Assembly (NCBI RefSeq): GCF_001729485.1
Contig: NZ_CP017157.1
Location: 6,076,001 to 6,140,000 of the forward strand
Reading direction: 5' to 3'
Length of the DNA stretch: 64,000 nucleotides
DNA from: Streptomyces lydicus
GTDB taxonomy: Bacteria > Actinomycetota > Actinomycetes > Streptomycetales > Streptomycetaceae
Below, in pieces: positions 37,801 to 47,476 of this stretch; the first letter of the stretch is position 1, and each line of letters begins with the position of its first letter. Below the pieces are notes generated by a model. It was not told the origin of the DNA, ran no database searches, and saw nothing but the letters and a program-made list of their open reading frames with translations. The position numbers and the translations under genes were made by a program.

Positions 37801-39077
37801 AAGGGCAGGTCCTGGTGGCGGAAGGCGGCCAGGTCGGCCTCCCGGACCCGCGCGAGCAGCTCACCGAAGGCGGGGTTGCCCGAGGTGTCGGTGCGCAGCA
37901 CGAGCGTGTTGACGAAAAAGCCGGCCACGTCGTCGAGGAGTTCGTCGCCGCGCCCGGACACGACCGTGCCCAGCGGGATGTCGGTGCCCGCGCCCATCCG
38001 GGTCAGCAGGGTCGCCAACGCCGCCTGCACGACCATGAGTTCCGTGGCGTGGCCGTCGCGGGCCAGCCGCTTCACGGCCGCCCGGGTGGAGGCGCCGACC
38101 GGCAGCCGCAGGGTGCCGTGCGCCGAGCCGGCCCGGGGCGGCCGGGGGCGGTCGGCGGGCAGCGGCAGCTCCTCGGGCAGTTCGCGGAGCGCGGTGCGCC
38201 AGTGGGCGAGCGCGCGGGCGGCCGCGCTGCCGGGTACGGACTCCTCGTCGAGCCAGGCCCGCTGCCACAGCGCGAAGTCCGCGTACTGGACCGGCAGCGG
38301 CTGCCACTGCGGGGCCCGGCCGTGGCGGCGCGCGGCGTAGGCGACGGACAGGTCCCGGCCCAGGCGGCTCACCGACCAGCCGTCGCAGGCGATGTGGTGG
38401 GCGACCAGGACCAGCACGGAGCGGTCCGGCGCGGTGGTGAACAGCTCGGCGTACAGCGGGAGTTCGGCGGTGAGGTCGAAGACGTGCGCCGCGGCGGCGG
38501 CGACCGCCGCGGGCAGCCCGTCCGGTGTGCAGGTGGTCACCGGCAGGCCCGTGCGGGCCTCGTCCGGGGGCAGTACGCGCGAGGTCGGCTCGCCGTCGCG
38601 CGCACCGAACAGCGTCCGCAGCGCCTCGTGCCGGGCGACGAGATCGCCGAGCGCGGCGGCCAGCGCCGCCTCGTCCACCACGCCCTCGATCCGGGTGACC
38701 AGCGGCACGTTGTAGGTCGCGCTCGGCCCCTCCAGGCGGTCCAGGAACCACAGACCGCGCTGGCCGGAGGAGAGCGGTACCGACGGCGGGCGCGGTGCGA
38801 CACGCGCCACGGGGCGCCGCGCGGGCTCCTCGCCGTGCAAGTGCCGGGCCAGCGTCGCCGCCGTCTGGCTGCGGAACAGTGCCCGCACGCCGATCTTGAC
38901 GCCCAGCACCGCCCGGATCCGGTTGACCATCCGGACGGCCAGCATCGACGTCCCGCCCAGGGCGAAGAAGTTGTCGTCGGGGCCGACGTCGGGGACGTCG
39001 AGGACCTCGGCGAAGAGACCGCGCAGGATCTCCTCCTGCGGACCGCGGGGCGCGGCACCGGTACCGTCCAGTGTCAT
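34851..39077 (-). CDS. Nonribosomal peptide synthetase T-C-A-T-TE, predicted 4-hydroxyphenylglycine module
   Basis: 1408 aa. Domains in order: an N-terminal carrier ([12 protein letters not shown], Ser44); a condensation domain about 97-545 with HHIACDG at 227-233; an adenylation domain about 565-1045; a second carrier ([10 protein letters not shown], Ser near 1096); and a thioesterase about 1130-1400 (GWSFGG, Ser near 1224; late His in CDHTG). The A-domain pocket residues read by eye are D-A-Y-H-L-G-L-L-C-(K), the pattern of 4-hydroxyphenylglycine activators. The ATG at 39077 has GAGGT upstream. The first carrier has no adenylation domain in this protein and must be charged in trans. The gene is divergent from the A-T-C synthetase and coupled to mtnAB. 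Confidence 0.93.
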   Translation of the reverse strand: MTLDGTGAAPRGPQEEILRGLFAEVLDVPDVGPDDNFFALGGTSMLAVRMVNRIRAVLGVKIGVRALFRSQTAATLARHLHGEEPARRPVARVAPRPPSVPLSSGQRGLWFLDRLEGPSATYNVPLVTRIEGVVDEAALAAALGDLVARHEALRTLFGARDGEPTSRVLPPDEARTGLPVTTCTPDGLPAAVAAAAAHVFDLTAELPLYAELFTTAPDRSVLVLVAHHIACDGWSVSRLGRDLSVAYAARRHGRAPQWQPLPVQYADFALWQRAWLDEESVPGSAAARALAHWRTALRELPEELPLPADRPRPPRAGSAHGTLRLPVGASTRAAVKRLARDGHATELMVVQAALATLLTRMGAGTDIPLGTVVSGRGDELLDDVAGFFVNTLVLRTDTSGNPAFGELLARVREADLAAFRHQDLPFDRLVEELQPPRSLARHPLFQVMLSWAYGGDLGLDLAGTTCVTDRAQAQGAKFDLEFAFDERPDEDLLELSLTYSSALFDEPTARALGERLLRLLDRAAADPDRPVGELDLLTDAELTQVTRQWQGAVRPSAPGSLVAAFDARAATAPDATAVLDAGRTLTYAQLSDRAERLARRLIAAGVSADAPVPLLMERSADLLVAQLAVLKAGAAYLPLHAAHPVPRMRAAVEEAGSPVLLVDEAFRGHPVTAGPHTVLTVGAPAADAAAPPAGLPDVHPDQLAYVMYTSGSTGEPKGIGTTHQGVLDLARDSCWGLGPDDRVLFHAPHAFDAATYEIWVTLLSGGCVVVAPPGATDGDALAGLIDRYRITRVHLTAGLFRTVAEDHAGCFASVREVLTGGDAVSGQAVDRVRAACPDTVVRALYGPTETTLCVTQTSWLPGERAGGSVPLGRPMDNTRAYVLDEALRPVPAGVPGELYLAGAGLARGYTGRAALTAERFVACPFGGPGERMYRTGDLVRWDPHGRLVFLGRADDQVKIRGFRVEPAEVEAALSALPGVGQATVAVREDRTGDKLLVGYLVPDPAGPPVDTTALRARLADRLPDYMVPAALLTLDALPLTANGKLDRRALPAPRFAAADGGRAPRGPRESVLCRLFAEVLGIPQVGIDDGFFELGGHSLLATRLAHRIRAALGVDLGVPDVFRAPTVAGLSALLDEGTDGEGLGEVLTFRAEGERTPVFLIPAANGLSWCYAALLRHIPAGHPVHALQDPRLTADRAAPRTVRELAAGYLERLRAIRPNGPYILAGWSFGGTVAQQMAVDLAGRGEPPALLVLLDAYPGDVLGWGTSLDADALVPLALDGITAPEPPYEGGLPGAAALAAALRAAGSALGSLDDRAVGTLLRIAQHNVRALAEHRPGRYPGQVLFLDAAAPKHPAGPASEVWHPLLGGRVDSYAVACDHTGIVTADALAEAGPVIEAALKATEPLESP

Positions 39078-39293
39078 AGGGGAAGACCTCATCCGCTGGG
39101 GATCCGACGGGGATCCGGTGGGGACGGCCGGGGCGTTCCTCGTGTACGCGTCCCTTCGGTGCGCTCCCGATGCCCCCGAATGCGCTCACCGGAAATGCGA
39201 AGCGAGACGAAGGGATGCGTGCGGATTTCGAGGAAAGGCGCTTTCGGCGCCCATTGAACCCGCCCCGGCAAAGCCGCACAAGCGCCGGAGGGT

Positions 39294-39309
39294 GTCCCGC
39301 CGGCGGGAC
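39294..39309. promoter_or_regulatory. Palindromic candidate operator (LmbU-type)
   Basis: GTCCCGCCGGCGGGAC, a perfect 16-bp palindrome 12 bp upstream of the -35 hexamer of the NRPS promoter. It contains the core CGCCGGCG which, as I recall, is the reported LmbU recognition core. The same sequence with three more matching bases on the left recurs inside the LmbU-family regulator gene of this cluster (48123-48144). Confidence 0.5.
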
Positions 39310-39321
39310 GGCGGACGTTCC

Positions 39322-39351
39322 TTGACACTCATTCGGCCGCCCCCCTACGTT
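39322..39351 (+). promoter_or_regulatory. Predicted sigma-70-type promoter for the rightward NRPS operon
   Basis: TTGACA at 39322-39327 and TACGTT at 39346-39351 with an 18-bp spacer. The predicted transcription start is about 40-80 bp upstream of the NRPS start candidates. Confidence 0.55.
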
Positions 39352-39441
39352 GCCGTTCGCCGCCACCCGAGGGTGGCGAAAGACCGCAGCGAAAGCCGAA
39401 TGCAGAACAGGGCGATCCATCGCGCGGAAAGGGGATTCGGC

Positions 39442-42400
39442 TTGCCGGAAGCGCCGGGCACCATCACCTCGGTATTTGCCGCGCGAGTGGGCGAGAACAA
39501 GGATTCCACCGCGGTCGGTCAAGGCGGTACCGCTCTCTCCTACCGGGAACTCGACGAAAAGAGCGACGTTCTCGCGCGAGCGCTGACCGCTCTCGGGGTG
39601 GCGCCCGAGGACCGCGTCGGCATCCTGATGGAACGCGGCGTGGACGTCGTGGTCGCGCTGCTGGGCACACTGAAGGCCGGCTGCGCGTACGCGCCGTTGG
39701 ACATCCGCTCGCCCGCGGCCCGGCTGCGCACGGTCGTCGAGGAGTGCGGCACCCGGCTCGTCCTCGTCGACCGCCCGGAGCGTGCCGCCGCGCTCCGCGA
39801 CGGCAGCGGCGGCGGCCCCGGCGGCGTGCACGTCCGGGTGGTCGGTGAGCTGACGGCCCGCGCCCTGCCACCGGTCGCCGGGCCCCCGCCGGTGCACCCG
39901 CAGCAACTCGCCTACGTCATCCACACCTCGGGCTCGACCGGCCGCCCCAAGGGCGTGGCGATCAGCCACCGGGACGTGGTGGCCTTCGCCGCGGACGGGT
40001 GCTGGGAAGGCATCGACCGGCGGGTGCTGCTCCAGTCGCCGCTGGAGTTCGACGCCTCGGTGTACCAGATCCTGGTCCCGCTGCTGCGCGGCGGGACCGT
40101 GGTCGTCGCGCCACCGGGCCGGCTGGACGCGGCGCAGCTGGCACGGACCCTCGCCGAGGAGCGGATCACCTCCACCTTCATCACGCCCTCGATGTTCAAC
40201 GTGCTGACGGAGGAGTCCCCGGACGCCTTCGCGCACGGCTGCCAGGTGTGGATGGGCGGCGAGGTCGCCTCCCCCGGCGCGGTCGCCCGGACGCTCGCGG
40301 CCTCCGGCCCGCGCTCCGTCGTCAATGTCTACGGCCCGACCGAGGTGACCGTCTTCGCCACCCGGCACCTCGTCACGGAGGTCGGTGACGGCCCCGTCCC
40401 GATCGGCTCCGCGCTGGCCGGGGTGCGCACCCACGTCCTGGACGAGGAGTTGCGCCCGGTCGGTGCGGGCGAGGTGGGCGAGCTGTATCTCGCCGGGCGG
40501 GGAGTGGCCCGGGGCTACTGGGGGCGGCCGGCACTGACCGCGGGCCGCTTCGTCGCGGACCCGTTCGCGGGCGACGGCAGCCGGATGTACCGCACCGGCG
40601 ACCTGGTGCGGCGCCGCGCGGACGGGCTGCTGGAGTACTTCGGACGGCAGGACAACCAGGTCAAGCTGCGCGGGTTCCGGATCGAACTCGGCGAGATCGA
40701 GCACCAGTTGACCCGCCGCGCCGACGTGGCCCGGGCCGCGGTGGTCACGCTCCCGGACCGCCACGGCGGCCACCACCTCGTGGCGTACGTCGTGCCCGCC
40801 ACGCCGGCCGACGGCGCCCGGGGCGACTGGCCGGCCCGGCTCCTCGACGCGCTGCGGGCGCACCTGCCGGGACACATGGTGCCCGCCGCCTGTGTGGTGG
40901 TCGAGCGGCTGCCGCTGACCAACAACGGGAAGCTTGATGTGCGGGCGCTGCCCGCACCGGTCTTCGAGGGCGCCGGACGGGCGCCGCGCAACCGGGCCGA
41001 GCGGCTGCTGTGCGAGGTGTTCGCGGACGTCCTCGGGGTGGCCGGGGTCGGCATCGACGACAGCTTCTTCGCGCTGGGCGGGCACTCGCTGACCGCGACC
41101 CGGGCGGCGGCGGCCATCGCGTCGGCGCTCGGCGTGCGGCCGGGTCTGGAGGACCTGTTCGCGGCCCCGACGCCCGCCGGGCTCGCCGCCCGGCTGGCGG
41201 ACCGGCCGGACACCGGTGCCGGGCCCGTGCCGCCGGCCGCCGCGCCCGCGGACGGCCCGGTCGCGCTCTCGCACGCCCAGCGGCGGCTGTGGCTGCTCTA
41301 CCAACTGATGGCGGACGCCGACCCCGGCTATCACATCCCGCTGCTCTTCCGGCTGTCCGTGCCGGTGGACACCGCGGCGTTCGACGCCGCCCTGGCAGAT
41401 GTGACGGCCCGCCACGAAACCCTGCGCACGGTCTTCCCGGCCGACGGGGAGACCGCCCACCAGCGGATCCTCGACCCCGCCGACGCCGCGGTCCGGCTCA
41501 CCGTCACCGACTGCCGGCTCGCCGCACTCGACGCGCTGCTGACGGCCGCGGTCCGGGCACCCTTCGACCTGGAGACCGAGCCGCCGCTGCGGGTGACGCT
41601 GTTCCGCACCGGGGAGGAGCAGGTCCTGCTGGTGGTGCTGCACCACATCGCCGCCGACGGCTGGTCCTTCACCCCGCTGTTCCGCGACCTGTCCCGGGCG
41701 TACGCGGCCAGGAGGGCGGGCGCGGCACCCGCCTTCCGGCCGCTGCCCGTCCAATACCGGGACCACGCCGCCTGGCAGCGCACGGTGCTGGGCGACCGCG
41801 ACGACCCCGGCAGCCTCCTGGCGCGGCAGCTCGCGCACTGGCGTACCGCGCTGGCCGGCATCCCCCTGTGCACGCCGCTGCCCGGTGACCGCCCCCGCCC
41901 GGAGTACGCCGGCGGCGCGGGCGCGGTGGTCGGGTTCACGGTCCCCGCGGAGCTGCGCCGGGAGCTGGACGAGCTGGCCCGGGCCGCCGGCTGCACCCTC
42001 TTCGTGGTGCTCCAGGCCGCGCTGGCGGGCCTGCTGACCCGGCTCGGCGGGGGCGAGGACATCGTCGTCGGCACCCCGACGGCGGGGCGCGCCGACCCGG
42101 CACTGGACGATCTGGTCGGCTTCTTCGTCAACACCGTTGTGCTGCGCACCGACACCTCCGGCGACCCCACCTTCGGTGAGCTGCTGCGCCGGGTGCGCGA
42201 GGCGTGGATCCCCGCGTACGCCCACCAGGACGTCCCCTTCGACCTGCTGGTGGAGGCCGTCAACCCGCCGCGGAGCCTGGCCCACCACCCGGTGTTCCAG
42301 ATCGCGTTCGGCCTGCTCAACACCGAGGACTCGGCGCTCGAACTGGACGGCACCCGCCACCACTGGCGGCTGGCGGGGACCGGCGCGGCGCGTTTCGACC

Positions 42401-42609
42401 TCGCCTTCGACGCGGTCAGCCGCACCGACGCCGACGGCGCGCCCGGTGACCTGGACATCAGCCTGGAATACGCCACCGAGCTGTTCGACCGGGCGACTGT
42501 GGAACGGCTGGCGGACCGGTACGTCCGGCTGCTGCGCGCCGCGGCCGCCGCACCGGACCAGCCGCTGCACACCTTCGCCCTCGACCCCCGGGAGAGCCCC
42601 GCGCCATGA
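39442..42609 (+). CDS. Nonribosomal peptide synthetase A-T-C
   Basis: 1055 aa from the TTG at 39442, chosen because AAGGGG lies about seven bases upstream. An in-frame ATG at 39400 is the alternative. The adenylation domain is about residues 10-500 ([21 protein letters not shown]; final NNGKLD Lys). The carrier has GGHSLTATR (Ser near 548). The condensation domain is about 605-1040 with HHIAADG near 734. The pocket residues by eye are D-A-Y-F-W-G-V-V-F-(K), suggesting an aliphatic or other hydrophobic residue; I do not assign one. Lacking an upstream C domain, it is a starter module whose own C domain passes the residue to a carrier on another protein. Its stop overlaps the MbtH start. Confidence 0.92.
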   Translation: MPEAPGTITSVFAARVGENKDSTAVGQGGTALSYRELDEKSDVLARALTALGVAPEDRVGILMERGVDVVVALLGTLKAGCAYAPLDIRSPAARLRTVVEECGTRLVLVDRPERAAALRDGSGGGPGGVHVRVVGELTARALPPVAGPPPVHPQQLAYVIHTSGSTGRPKGVAISHRDVVAFAADGCWEGIDRRVLLQSPLEFDASVYQILVPLLRGGTVVVAPPGRLDAAQLARTLAEERITSTFITPSMFNVLTEESPDAFAHGCQVWMGGEVASPGAVARTLAASGPRSVVNVYGPTEVTVFATRHLVTEVGDGPVPIGSALAGVRTHVLDEELRPVGAGEVGELYLAGRGVARGYWGRPALTAGRFVADPFAGDGSRMYRTGDLVRRRADGLLEYFGRQDNQVKLRGFRIELGEIEHQLTRRADVARAAVVTLPDRHGGHHLVAYVVPATPADGARGDWPARLLDALRAHLPGHMVPAACVVVERLPLTNNGKLDVRALPAPVFEGAGRAPRNRAERLLCEVFADVLGVAGVGIDDSFFALGGHSLTATRAAAAIASALGVRPGLEDLFAAPTPAGLAARLADRPDTGAGPVPPAAAPADGPVALSHAQRRLWLLYQLMADADPGYHIPLLFRLSVPVDTAAFDAALADVTARHETLRTVFPADGETAHQRILDPADAAVRLTVTDCRLAALDALLTAAVRAPFDLETEPPLRVTLFRTGEEQVLLVVLHHIAADGWSFTPLFRDLSRAYAARRAGAAPAFRPLPVQYRDHAAWQRTVLGDRDDPGSLLARQLAHWRTALAGIPLCTPLPGDRPRPEYAGGAGAVVGFTVPAELRRELDELARAAGCTLFVVLQAALAGLLTRLGGGEDIVVGTPTAGRADPALDDLVGFFVNTVVLRTDTSGDPTFGELLRRVREAWIPAYAHQDVPFDLLVEAVNPPRSLAHHPVFQIAFGLLNTEDSALELDGTRHHWRLAGTGAARFDLAFDAVSRTDADGAPGDLDISLEYATELFDRATVERLADRYVRLLRAAAAAPDQPLHTFALDPRESPAP

Positions 42610-42827
42610 ACCCCTTCGACGACGAGAACGGCACCTTCAAGGTCCTGGTGAACCCCGAGGGCCAGTACTCGCTGTGGCCCGCCTTCGCACCGGTCCCGCC
42701 GGGCTGGGAGGTACGGCTGGACGACCGCCCCCGTGCGGAGTGCACCGGGTACGTCGAGGAGCACTGGACCGATCTGCGGCCGGCCTCCCTCGTCGCAGCG
42801 ACGGCCGCGCCGGACTCCCGGAGCTGA
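42606..42827 (+). CDS. mbtH: MbtH-family NRPS accessory protein
   Basis: 73 aa, ATG overlapping the NRPS stop (ATGA). Family hallmarks are present: [33 protein letters not shown] and [12 protein letters not shown], including the invariant Ser-Leu-Trp and second Trp. MbtH proteins bind adenylation domains and are often needed for their solubility or activity. The location between an NRPS and Hpg biosynthesis genes fits a helper for one or more of the three A domains here. Confidence 0.95.
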   Translation: MNPFDDENGTFKVLVNPEGQYSLWPAFAPVPPGWEVRLDDRPRAECTGYVEEHWTDLRPASLVAATAAPDSRS

Positions 42828-42831
42828 CCCG

Positions 42832-44139
42832 GTGGACCTGGAACTCCCCGGTCTGCACGGGTCGCTGGGCTCGCCGGTCATCGAGTCGATGAACTTCCTC
42901 AACGAGGTGGCCCAGCAGTACCCGGACGCCCTGTCGTTCGCGGCCGGGCGACCGTACGAGGGCTTCTTCGACATCGGGGCGGTGCACCGCTATCTGGACC
43001 GGTTCGTGGCGCACGTCCGCGCCGGGGCCGGCGGCGACGAGGCGCGGGTGCGCCGCACGCTGCTCCAGTACGGCCGCACCAAGGGGATCATTCACGACCT
43101 GGTGGCGAAGAACCTCCGGATCGACGAGGGCATCGAGGCCGACCCGGAATCGATCGTGGTGACGGTCGGCTGCCAGGAGGCGCTGTTCCTGACCCTGCGG
43201 GCGCTGCGCCGGACCGAGCGGGACGCCGTACTGGCCGTCATCCCCTGCTACGTCGGCCTGTCGGGGGCCGCCGAACTCGCCGACCTGCCGGTCCTGCCGG
43301 TCGCGAACTCGGCGGACGGCATCGACCTGGACGACCTGGTGCGGACCGTGGAGCGGGCGAAGGCGGACGGTCTGCGGCCGCGGGCCCTGTACGTGGTCCC
43401 CGACTTCGCCAACCCCTCGGGCATCAGCATGCCCCGGGACACCCGTGAACGGCTGCTGGCGCTGGCCGAGGAGCACGGCTTCCTGCTGCTGGAGGACAAC
43501 CCCTACGGGCTGTTCCACGGGACGGCCGGGCGGCCCCCGGCGCTGAAGGCGCTGGACTCCGCGCGGCAGGTCGTCTACCTGGGGTCGTACGCCAAGACGG
43601 GCCTCCCCGGGGCACGCATCGGCTTCGTCGTCGCGGACCAGCCGGTGACGGGGGCGGGCCCGGAGTCCGGCGGGCGGCAGTCGCTCGCCGACCAGCTCGC
43701 CAAGATCAAGAGCATGCTGACGGTGAACACCCCGCCGCTCGCCCAGGCCGTCCTCGGCGGCAAGCTGCTCACCCACGACTGCGACCTGCGGGCCGCCAAC
43801 ACCCGCGAGGCACAGGTCTACCGGGACAACCTCCGGCACGTGCTGGACGGGCTGGCCGAGCACTTCCCGCCCGGCAGCTCACCCGAGGTCACCTGGAACG
43901 CGCCCACCGGCGGCTTCTTCGTCGTCCTGACCCTTCCGTTCGCCGCCGATGACGCGCTGCTCGCCCTGTCGGCCCGCAAGCACAAGGTGCTCTGGACCCC
44001 GCTCCACCACTTCTACGGCGACGGTGCGGCCCGCCGGCAGATCCGGCTGTCCTTCAGCCAGCTGACCCCGGACGAGATCCGCGAGGGCCTGCACCGGCTG
44101 GCCGCCTTCATCGGTGAGCTGAGCGCCCACCACCCTTAA
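42832..44139 (+). CDS. hpgT: 4-hydroxyphenylglycine aminotransferase
   Basis: 435-aa PLP-dependent fold-type I aminotransferase with a GTG start and GGAG upstream. HpgT-type features: an N-terminal LHGSLGSPVIESMNFLNEV, QYGRTKGIIHDLVAKNLR, VGCQEALFLTLRAL, VPDFANPSG, the PLP lysine in GSYAKTGLPGARIGFV (near residue 254), and LAKIKSMLTVNTPPLAQAV. It transaminates 4-hydroxybenzoylformate to L-4-hydroxyphenylglycine, typically using tyrosine as donor, which regenerates 4-hydroxyphenylpyruvate for HmaS. The ACC-synthase alternative was considered and rejected. It lies four bases after mbtH. Confidence 0.9.
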   Translation: MDLELPGLHGSLGSPVIESMNFLNEVAQQYPDALSFAAGRPYEGFFDIGAVHRYLDRFVAHVRAGAGGDEARVRRTLLQYGRTKGIIHDLVAKNLRIDEGIEADPESIVVTVGCQEALFLTLRALRRTERDAVLAVIPCYVGLSGAAELADLPVLPVANSADGIDLDDLVRTVERAKADGLRPRALYVVPDFANPSGISMPRDTRERLLALAEEHGFLLLEDNPYGLFHGTAGRPPALKALDSARQVVYLGSYAKTGLPGARIGFVVADQPVTGAGPESGGRQSLADQLAKIKSMLTVNTPPLAQAVLGGKLLTHDCDLRAANTREAQVYRDNLRHVLDGLAEHFPPGSSPEVTWNAPTGGFFVVLTLPFAADDALLALSARKHKVLWTPLHHFYGDGAARRQIRLSFSQLTPDEIREGLHRLAAFIGELSAHHP

Positions 44140-44151
44140 GGAGACTCCCGG

Positions 44152-45222
44152 ATGACCCACGCCGACGGCCCCCTCCAGGGGCTCGCCATCGATCACCTCG
44201 GCTTCGCGGTCCGCGACCTCGCCGAGGCCGCCGAGCCGTTCACCGCACGCTACGGATTCGGCGTCCTGGCCGGGCCGGACGCCGTCGGCACGCCCGGCGG
44301 CGGCGCCCGTTCGCTGGCCGTGGGCGCCGACCGCATCCGGCTCGTGCTGACCGCCGCCGAGGACCCCGACCACCCCGCGGCCCGCTACGTCGAGCGGCAC
44401 GGCGACGGGATCTGCGACATCGCGCTGAGCACGGCGGACGCCGCCGGCGCGTTCGCCGAGGCGGTGCGGCGGGGCGCCGAGCCGCTGGCCGGGCCGGCCG
44501 AGCGGGGCGGTGTCCTGACCGCCTCGGTCGCCGGGTTCGGCGATGTGGCGCACACCTTCGTGCAGCGCACCGCCGCGGCCGGTCCGGTGCCGGCGGCCGG
44601 CCGGCCCGCCCCCCTGGAGAGGGGGCTGCACGCGGTCGACCACATCGCGGTGTGCCTGGAGCCGGGGCGGCTGGGGCCCACCGTCGAGTACTACGAGCGC
44701 GCCCTGGGCTTCGCCGCGGTGTTCACCGAGCGCATCATCGTCGGCGCCCAGGCGATGGACTCGATCGTGGTGCAGAACGACGCCGGCACGGTCACCCTCA
44801 CCCTGATCGAACCGGACACCACCCGGTCCCCGGGCCAGATCGACCGGTTCCTCACGGCGCACGGCGGGGCGGGGGTCCAGCACGTCGCCTTCACCTCGGA
44901 CGACATCGTCGGTTCCGTGGGGCGGCTGGCGTCCCGCGGCATCGGCTTCCTGGACACCCCGAGCACCTACTACGACCTGATACCCGGCCGGCTGACGCTG
45001 TCCCGGCACTCCGTCGACGAACTGCGCGACCTGAACATCCTGGTCGACGCGGACCAGGACGGCCAGCTGCTGCAGATCTTCACCCGCTCCGAACACCCCC
45101 GCGGCACGCTGTTCTTCGAGGTCATCGAGCGGCTCGGGGCCCGCACGTTCGGCAGTGGCAACATCAAGGCGCTGTACGAGGCCGTCGAGCTGCAGGAGAA
45201 CAGGTCGGGTGCCACGCGGTGA
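44152..45222 (+). CDS. hmaS: 4-hydroxymandelate synthase
   Basis: 356-aa two-domain vicinal-oxygen-chelate dioxygenase. The iron ligands are seen as DHIAV, VQHVAFTS and FFEVIER in the C-terminal half. The chain is close in length to HmaS. Placement between hpgT and hmO decides for hydroxymandelate synthase rather than the related catabolic 4-hydroxyphenylpyruvate dioxygenase, since the fold alone does not. It converts 4-hydroxyphenylpyruvate and O2 to 4-hydroxymandelate. AAGGAG lies upstream of the ATG. Its stop overlaps the hmO GTG start. Confidence 0.9.
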   Translation: MTHADGPLQGLAIDHLGFAVRDLAEAAEPFTARYGFGVLAGPDAVGTPGGGARSLAVGADRIRLVLTAAEDPDHPAARYVERHGDGICDIALSTADAAGAFAEAVRRGAEPLAGPAERGGVLTASVAGFGDVAHTFVQRTAAAGPVPAAGRPAPLERGLHAVDHIAVCLEPGRLGPTVEYYERALGFAAVFTERIIVGAQAMDSIVVQNDAGTVTLTLIEPDTTRSPGQIDRFLTAHGGAGVQHVAFTSDDIVGSVGRLASRGIGFLDTPSTYYDLIPGRLTLSRHSVDELRDLNILVDADQDGQLLQIFTRSEHPRGTLFFEVIERLGARTFGSGNIKALYEAVELQENRSGATR

Positions 45223-46316
45223 GCGCGCCGGCCGCGGCGGAGCCGCTGTGCCTTGCCGACGTCGAGCGCGCGGCGGCGGCCGTACTCCCGGCTGCCGTAC
45301 GGGACTTCGTGGCCGGCGGCAGCGGTGACGAGTCCGCCCAGGCCGCCAACCGCACCGCCCTGGACCGGGTCCGGCTGGTGCCGCGGGTGCTGACCGCGGT
45401 GGCGGAGCCGGACTGCGCGGTGGACCTGGTGGGCACGGCCGCCGCGCTGCCGGTCGCCGTCGCGCCGATGGCCTACCACCGGCTGCTGCACCCCGACGGC
45501 GAGCTCGCCACCGCCCGGGCGGCCCGTGCGGCGGGCGTGCCCTTCGTGGTCAGCACGCTCAGCAGCTGCCCGGTCGAGGAGATCGCGGCCGAGGGCGCGG
45601 ACCTCTGGTTCCAGCTGTACTGGCTGCGGGACCGCGGCCGGGTGCGCGCGCTGGTGCGCCGGGCCGAGGCGGCCGGCTGCCGGGCGCTCGTGGTGACCGT
45701 GGACGTGCCGGTGATGGGCCGGCGGCTGCGCGACATCCGCAATGCGTTCGGCCTGCCGGAGTCGGTCACCGCGGCCCATCTCACCGGCGGCGCGGCCTCG
45801 TTGGCGCACGAGCGGCGGGCCGGGCGCTCGGCGGTCGCCACGCACACCGGGTCGGCCTTCGAACCGGCGCTGGGCTGGGCGGACGTGGCCTGGCTGCGGG
45901 AGCACACCCGGCTGCCGCTGGTGCTGAAGGGCGTGCTCGATCCCCGGGACGCCGTACAGGCGGCCGGGGCGGGCGTGGACGCGGTGGTGGTGTCCAACCA
46001 CGGCGGGCGCCAACTGGCGGGCGCGGTACCGAGCGTGACGGCGCTGGCGCCGGTGGTGGACGCGGTGGCCGGGCGCTGCCGGGTGCTGCTGGACAGCGGG
46101 ATCCGCGGCGGCACCGACGTCCTGCGGGCGCTGGCGCTGGGTGCCGAGGGGGTGCTGCTGGGCCGCCCGCTGCTGTGGGGGCTGGCGCTGGACGGAGCGG
46201 CCGGGGCCGAGCTGGTGCTGCGCCTGCTGCACACCGAATTCCGGGAGGCGCTGCTGCTGTCGGGCTGCCGGGACGCCGCTGCCGCCCGCGGGCTGGGCAC
46301 CGTGACCCTGGCCTGA
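45219..46316 (+). CDS. hmO: 4-hydroxymandelate oxidase (FMN-dependent)
   Basis: 365-aa alpha-hydroxy-acid oxidase of the glycolate oxidase fold. It has VAPMAYHRLLHPDGE, FVVSTLSSCPVEEIA, FQLYWLRDR, VTVDVPVMGRR, LVLKGVL, VVSNHGGRQL (catalytic His near residue 261), LLDSGIRGGTDVLRALALGA and GRPLLWGL. It oxidises 4-hydroxymandelate to 4-hydroxybenzoylformate, the HpgT substrate. The GTG start overlaps the hmaS stop (GTGA). It is the last gene of the rightward operon, with 18 bp to the convergent regulator. Confidence 0.92.
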   Translation: MSAPAAAEPLCLADVERAAAAVLPAAVRDFVAGGSGDESAQAANRTALDRVRLVPRVLTAVAEPDCAVDLVGTAAALPVAVAPMAYHRLLHPDGELATARAARAAGVPFVVSTLSSCPVEEIAAEGADLWFQLYWLRDRGRVRALVRRAEAAGCRALVVTVDVPVMGRRLRDIRNAFGLPESVTAAHLTGGAASLAHERRAGRSAVATHTGSAFEPALGWADVAWLREHTRLPLVLKGVLDPRDAVQAAGAGVDAVVVSNHGGRQLAGAVPSVTALAPVVDAVAGRCRVLLDSGIRGGTDVLRALALGAEGVLLGRPLLWGLALDGAAGAELVLRLLHTEFREALLLSGCRDAAAARGLGTVTLA

Positions 46317-46334
46317 CCGAGGCGCCGGGCCGGT

Positions 46335-47363
46335 TCAGAAGCGGCGTCCCGGCGGGGCGAGCCGGGCCGGTTCGCCGCGCCGGAGCAGCCCGGAGGTCGC
46401 CAGCAGGTAGCCGAGCTGGGCCCGGCTGCCGCTGCCCAGTTGCCGGGAGACCCGGCTGATGTGGTTGGCCACGCTGCGGCGGCTCATCCCCATCCGGCGG
46501 GCGATGGAGTCGTCGGTCTCCCCGGACACCACGGCCTGCAGTATCGCCCGCTGGACGTCGGAGATGATCAGCGGGGACCGGGCCGGTACGCCGCCCGTCC
46601 CGACCGGCACCGAACGGGCCCAGGCGTTGTCGAAGAGCACGGCCAGGAAGCGCAGCAGCGCGGGGTGCCGGATCTGCAGCGCGCCGTCGCTGCGCTCCTC
46701 GGAGGTGGGGATGAACGCCACCTCCCGGTCACAGATGATCATCCGCTCGAACACCTCGACCAGGGTGTGCACCTCGGCACCGGCCGCGGTGACCTTCTCG
46801 ATGTAGGCGAGCGTCGGGGCGTGGGAGCGCACGGTGTGCTGGTAGAGCGTCCGCTGCCGGACGCCGCGCGCGAGCATCCGCACATCGCGCTCCAGCGCCT
46901 CGCCCAGCAGGTGCGCGGGCCGCCCGCCGCCGGGCTGGGCGGTCAGGAGTTCCTCACGGCAGCCGTCCACGGCGGCTTCCAGGGCGTTGCTGATGACCTG
47001 GGCGCCGGTGAGGACGGTGAGGGTGGGCTGCTCGTGCATCCTGGCGTCGTCGTAGGTTCTGGTGAAGACGGTCAGCATGGCTTGAACGGAGCGGTAGGTC
47101 CGCTGCTGGTCGGCGATCGCCTCCTCGATCGGGCGCAGCGCCGCGATCGCCGCGGCCTCGGGCGGCACGGCGGTGGTGGCGCCCGGCGCCCCGGGGTCGT
47201 CGGCGACGAGTCCGAGCGCGCGCAGGCACGGTGGCGCGGCGTCCTGGCAGGCCGTCCCCTCGCGCAGAACGCGCCGGTAGAAGCTCAGCGCGTCACCACA
47301 AACACGGCCCGGGAGTAATTCACCCCCATTGCACCGGCATCGACCCAGTTCTCCATCGTTCAC
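46335..47363 (-). CDS. LuxR-type (HTH) pathway regulator
   Basis: About 342 aa. The C-terminal LuxR HTH is clear: SDVQRAILQAVVSGETDDSIARRMGMSRRSVANHISRVSRQLGSGSRAQLGYLL. The preceding region is helical, with a TrmB/phospholipase D-like portion (RTLYQHTVRSHAPTLAYIEKV, VHTLVEVFERMIICDREVAFIP) found in other cluster regulators. The start is uncertain: the first supported in-frame GTG is at 47363, with no ribosome site. From that start, codon 16 is TTA (47316-47318), the rare codon read by bldA tRNA in Streptomyces. The first ~20 codons are atypically AT-rich in third position. It probably controls the NRPS cluster. Confidence 0.82.
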   Translation of the reverse strand: MNDGELGRCRCNGGELLPGRVCGDALSFYRRVLREGTACQDAAPPCLRALGLVADDPGAPGATTAVPPEAAAIAALRPIEEAIADQQRTYRSVQAMLTVFTRTYDDARMHEQPTLTVLTGAQVISNALEAAVDGCREELLTAQPGGGRPAHLLGEALERDVRMLARGVRQRTLYQHTVRSHAPTLAYIEKVTAAGAEVHTLVEVFERMIICDREVAFIPTSEERSDGALQIRHPALLRFLAVLFDNAWARSVPVGTGGVPARSPLIISDVQRAILQAVVSGETDDSIARRMGMSRRSVANHISRVSRQLGSGSRAQLGYLLATSGLLRRGEPARLAPPGRRF

Positions 47364-47383
47364 AAGTGTGCAGGTTACATTCG

Positions 47384-47398
47384 TGCACCCCTTGTGCA
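47384..47398. promoter_or_regulatory. Inverted repeat upstream of the LuxR-type regulator
   Basis: TGCAC-CCCTT-GTGCA with perfect 5-bp arms. A second short repeat, CACA-AG-TGTG, is at 47361-47370. They lie between the divergent regulator and small-peptide genes and could be autoregulatory sites. The assignment is tentative. Confidence 0.35.
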
Positions 47399-47476
47399 GA
47401 CCATCGATCCGGCCAGGCCGAAGAGGATTGTCCGAGGCGCCAGCCACATCCTTGGCCGCACAATGGGGGACCACAA

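Larger units (their letters stand above)
39078..39441. promoter_or_regulatory. Bidirectional regulatory region between the two NRPS genes
   Basis: 364 bp separating the leftward T-C-A-T-TE and rightward A-T-C synthetases. It contains a 16-bp perfect palindrome at 39294-39309, a consensus-like promoter at 39322-39351 and a small hairpin GGCGC-TTTCG-GCGCC near 39236-39250. The gene starts on both sides make it the control centre of the cluster. I could not define a clear leftward promoter. Confidence 0.7.

Noticed and set aside
34941..39257. Very long open frame antisense to the T-C-A-T-TE synthetase (about 1400 codons)
   Set aside because: Its product is low-complexity Gly/Arg/Gln-rich with no family. 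The opposite strand has recognisable NRPS domains throughout. High GC content leaves antisense frames open.
37861..42570. Open frame of about 1570 codons on the minus strand across both synthetase genes
   Set aside because: It covers two clear genes of opposite orientation and their promoter region, and its composition is that of a shadow frame.
42832..44139. Reading the aminotransferase as an ACC synthase, which would explain methylthioadenosine production
   Set aside because: The N-terminus and PLP-region motifs fit HpgT, and the neighbours hmaS and hmO require an HpgT.
44152..45222. Reading hmaS as a catabolic 4-hydroxyphenylpyruvate dioxygenase
   Set aside because: The position between hpgT and hmO, with GTGA coupling, indicates hydroxyphenylglycine biosynthesis.
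47281..47474. Longer N-terminus for the LuxR-type regulator, starting at 47474
   Set aside because: Codon use in this extension is not coding-like, and it overlaps the region holding inverted repeats and the divergent promoter.
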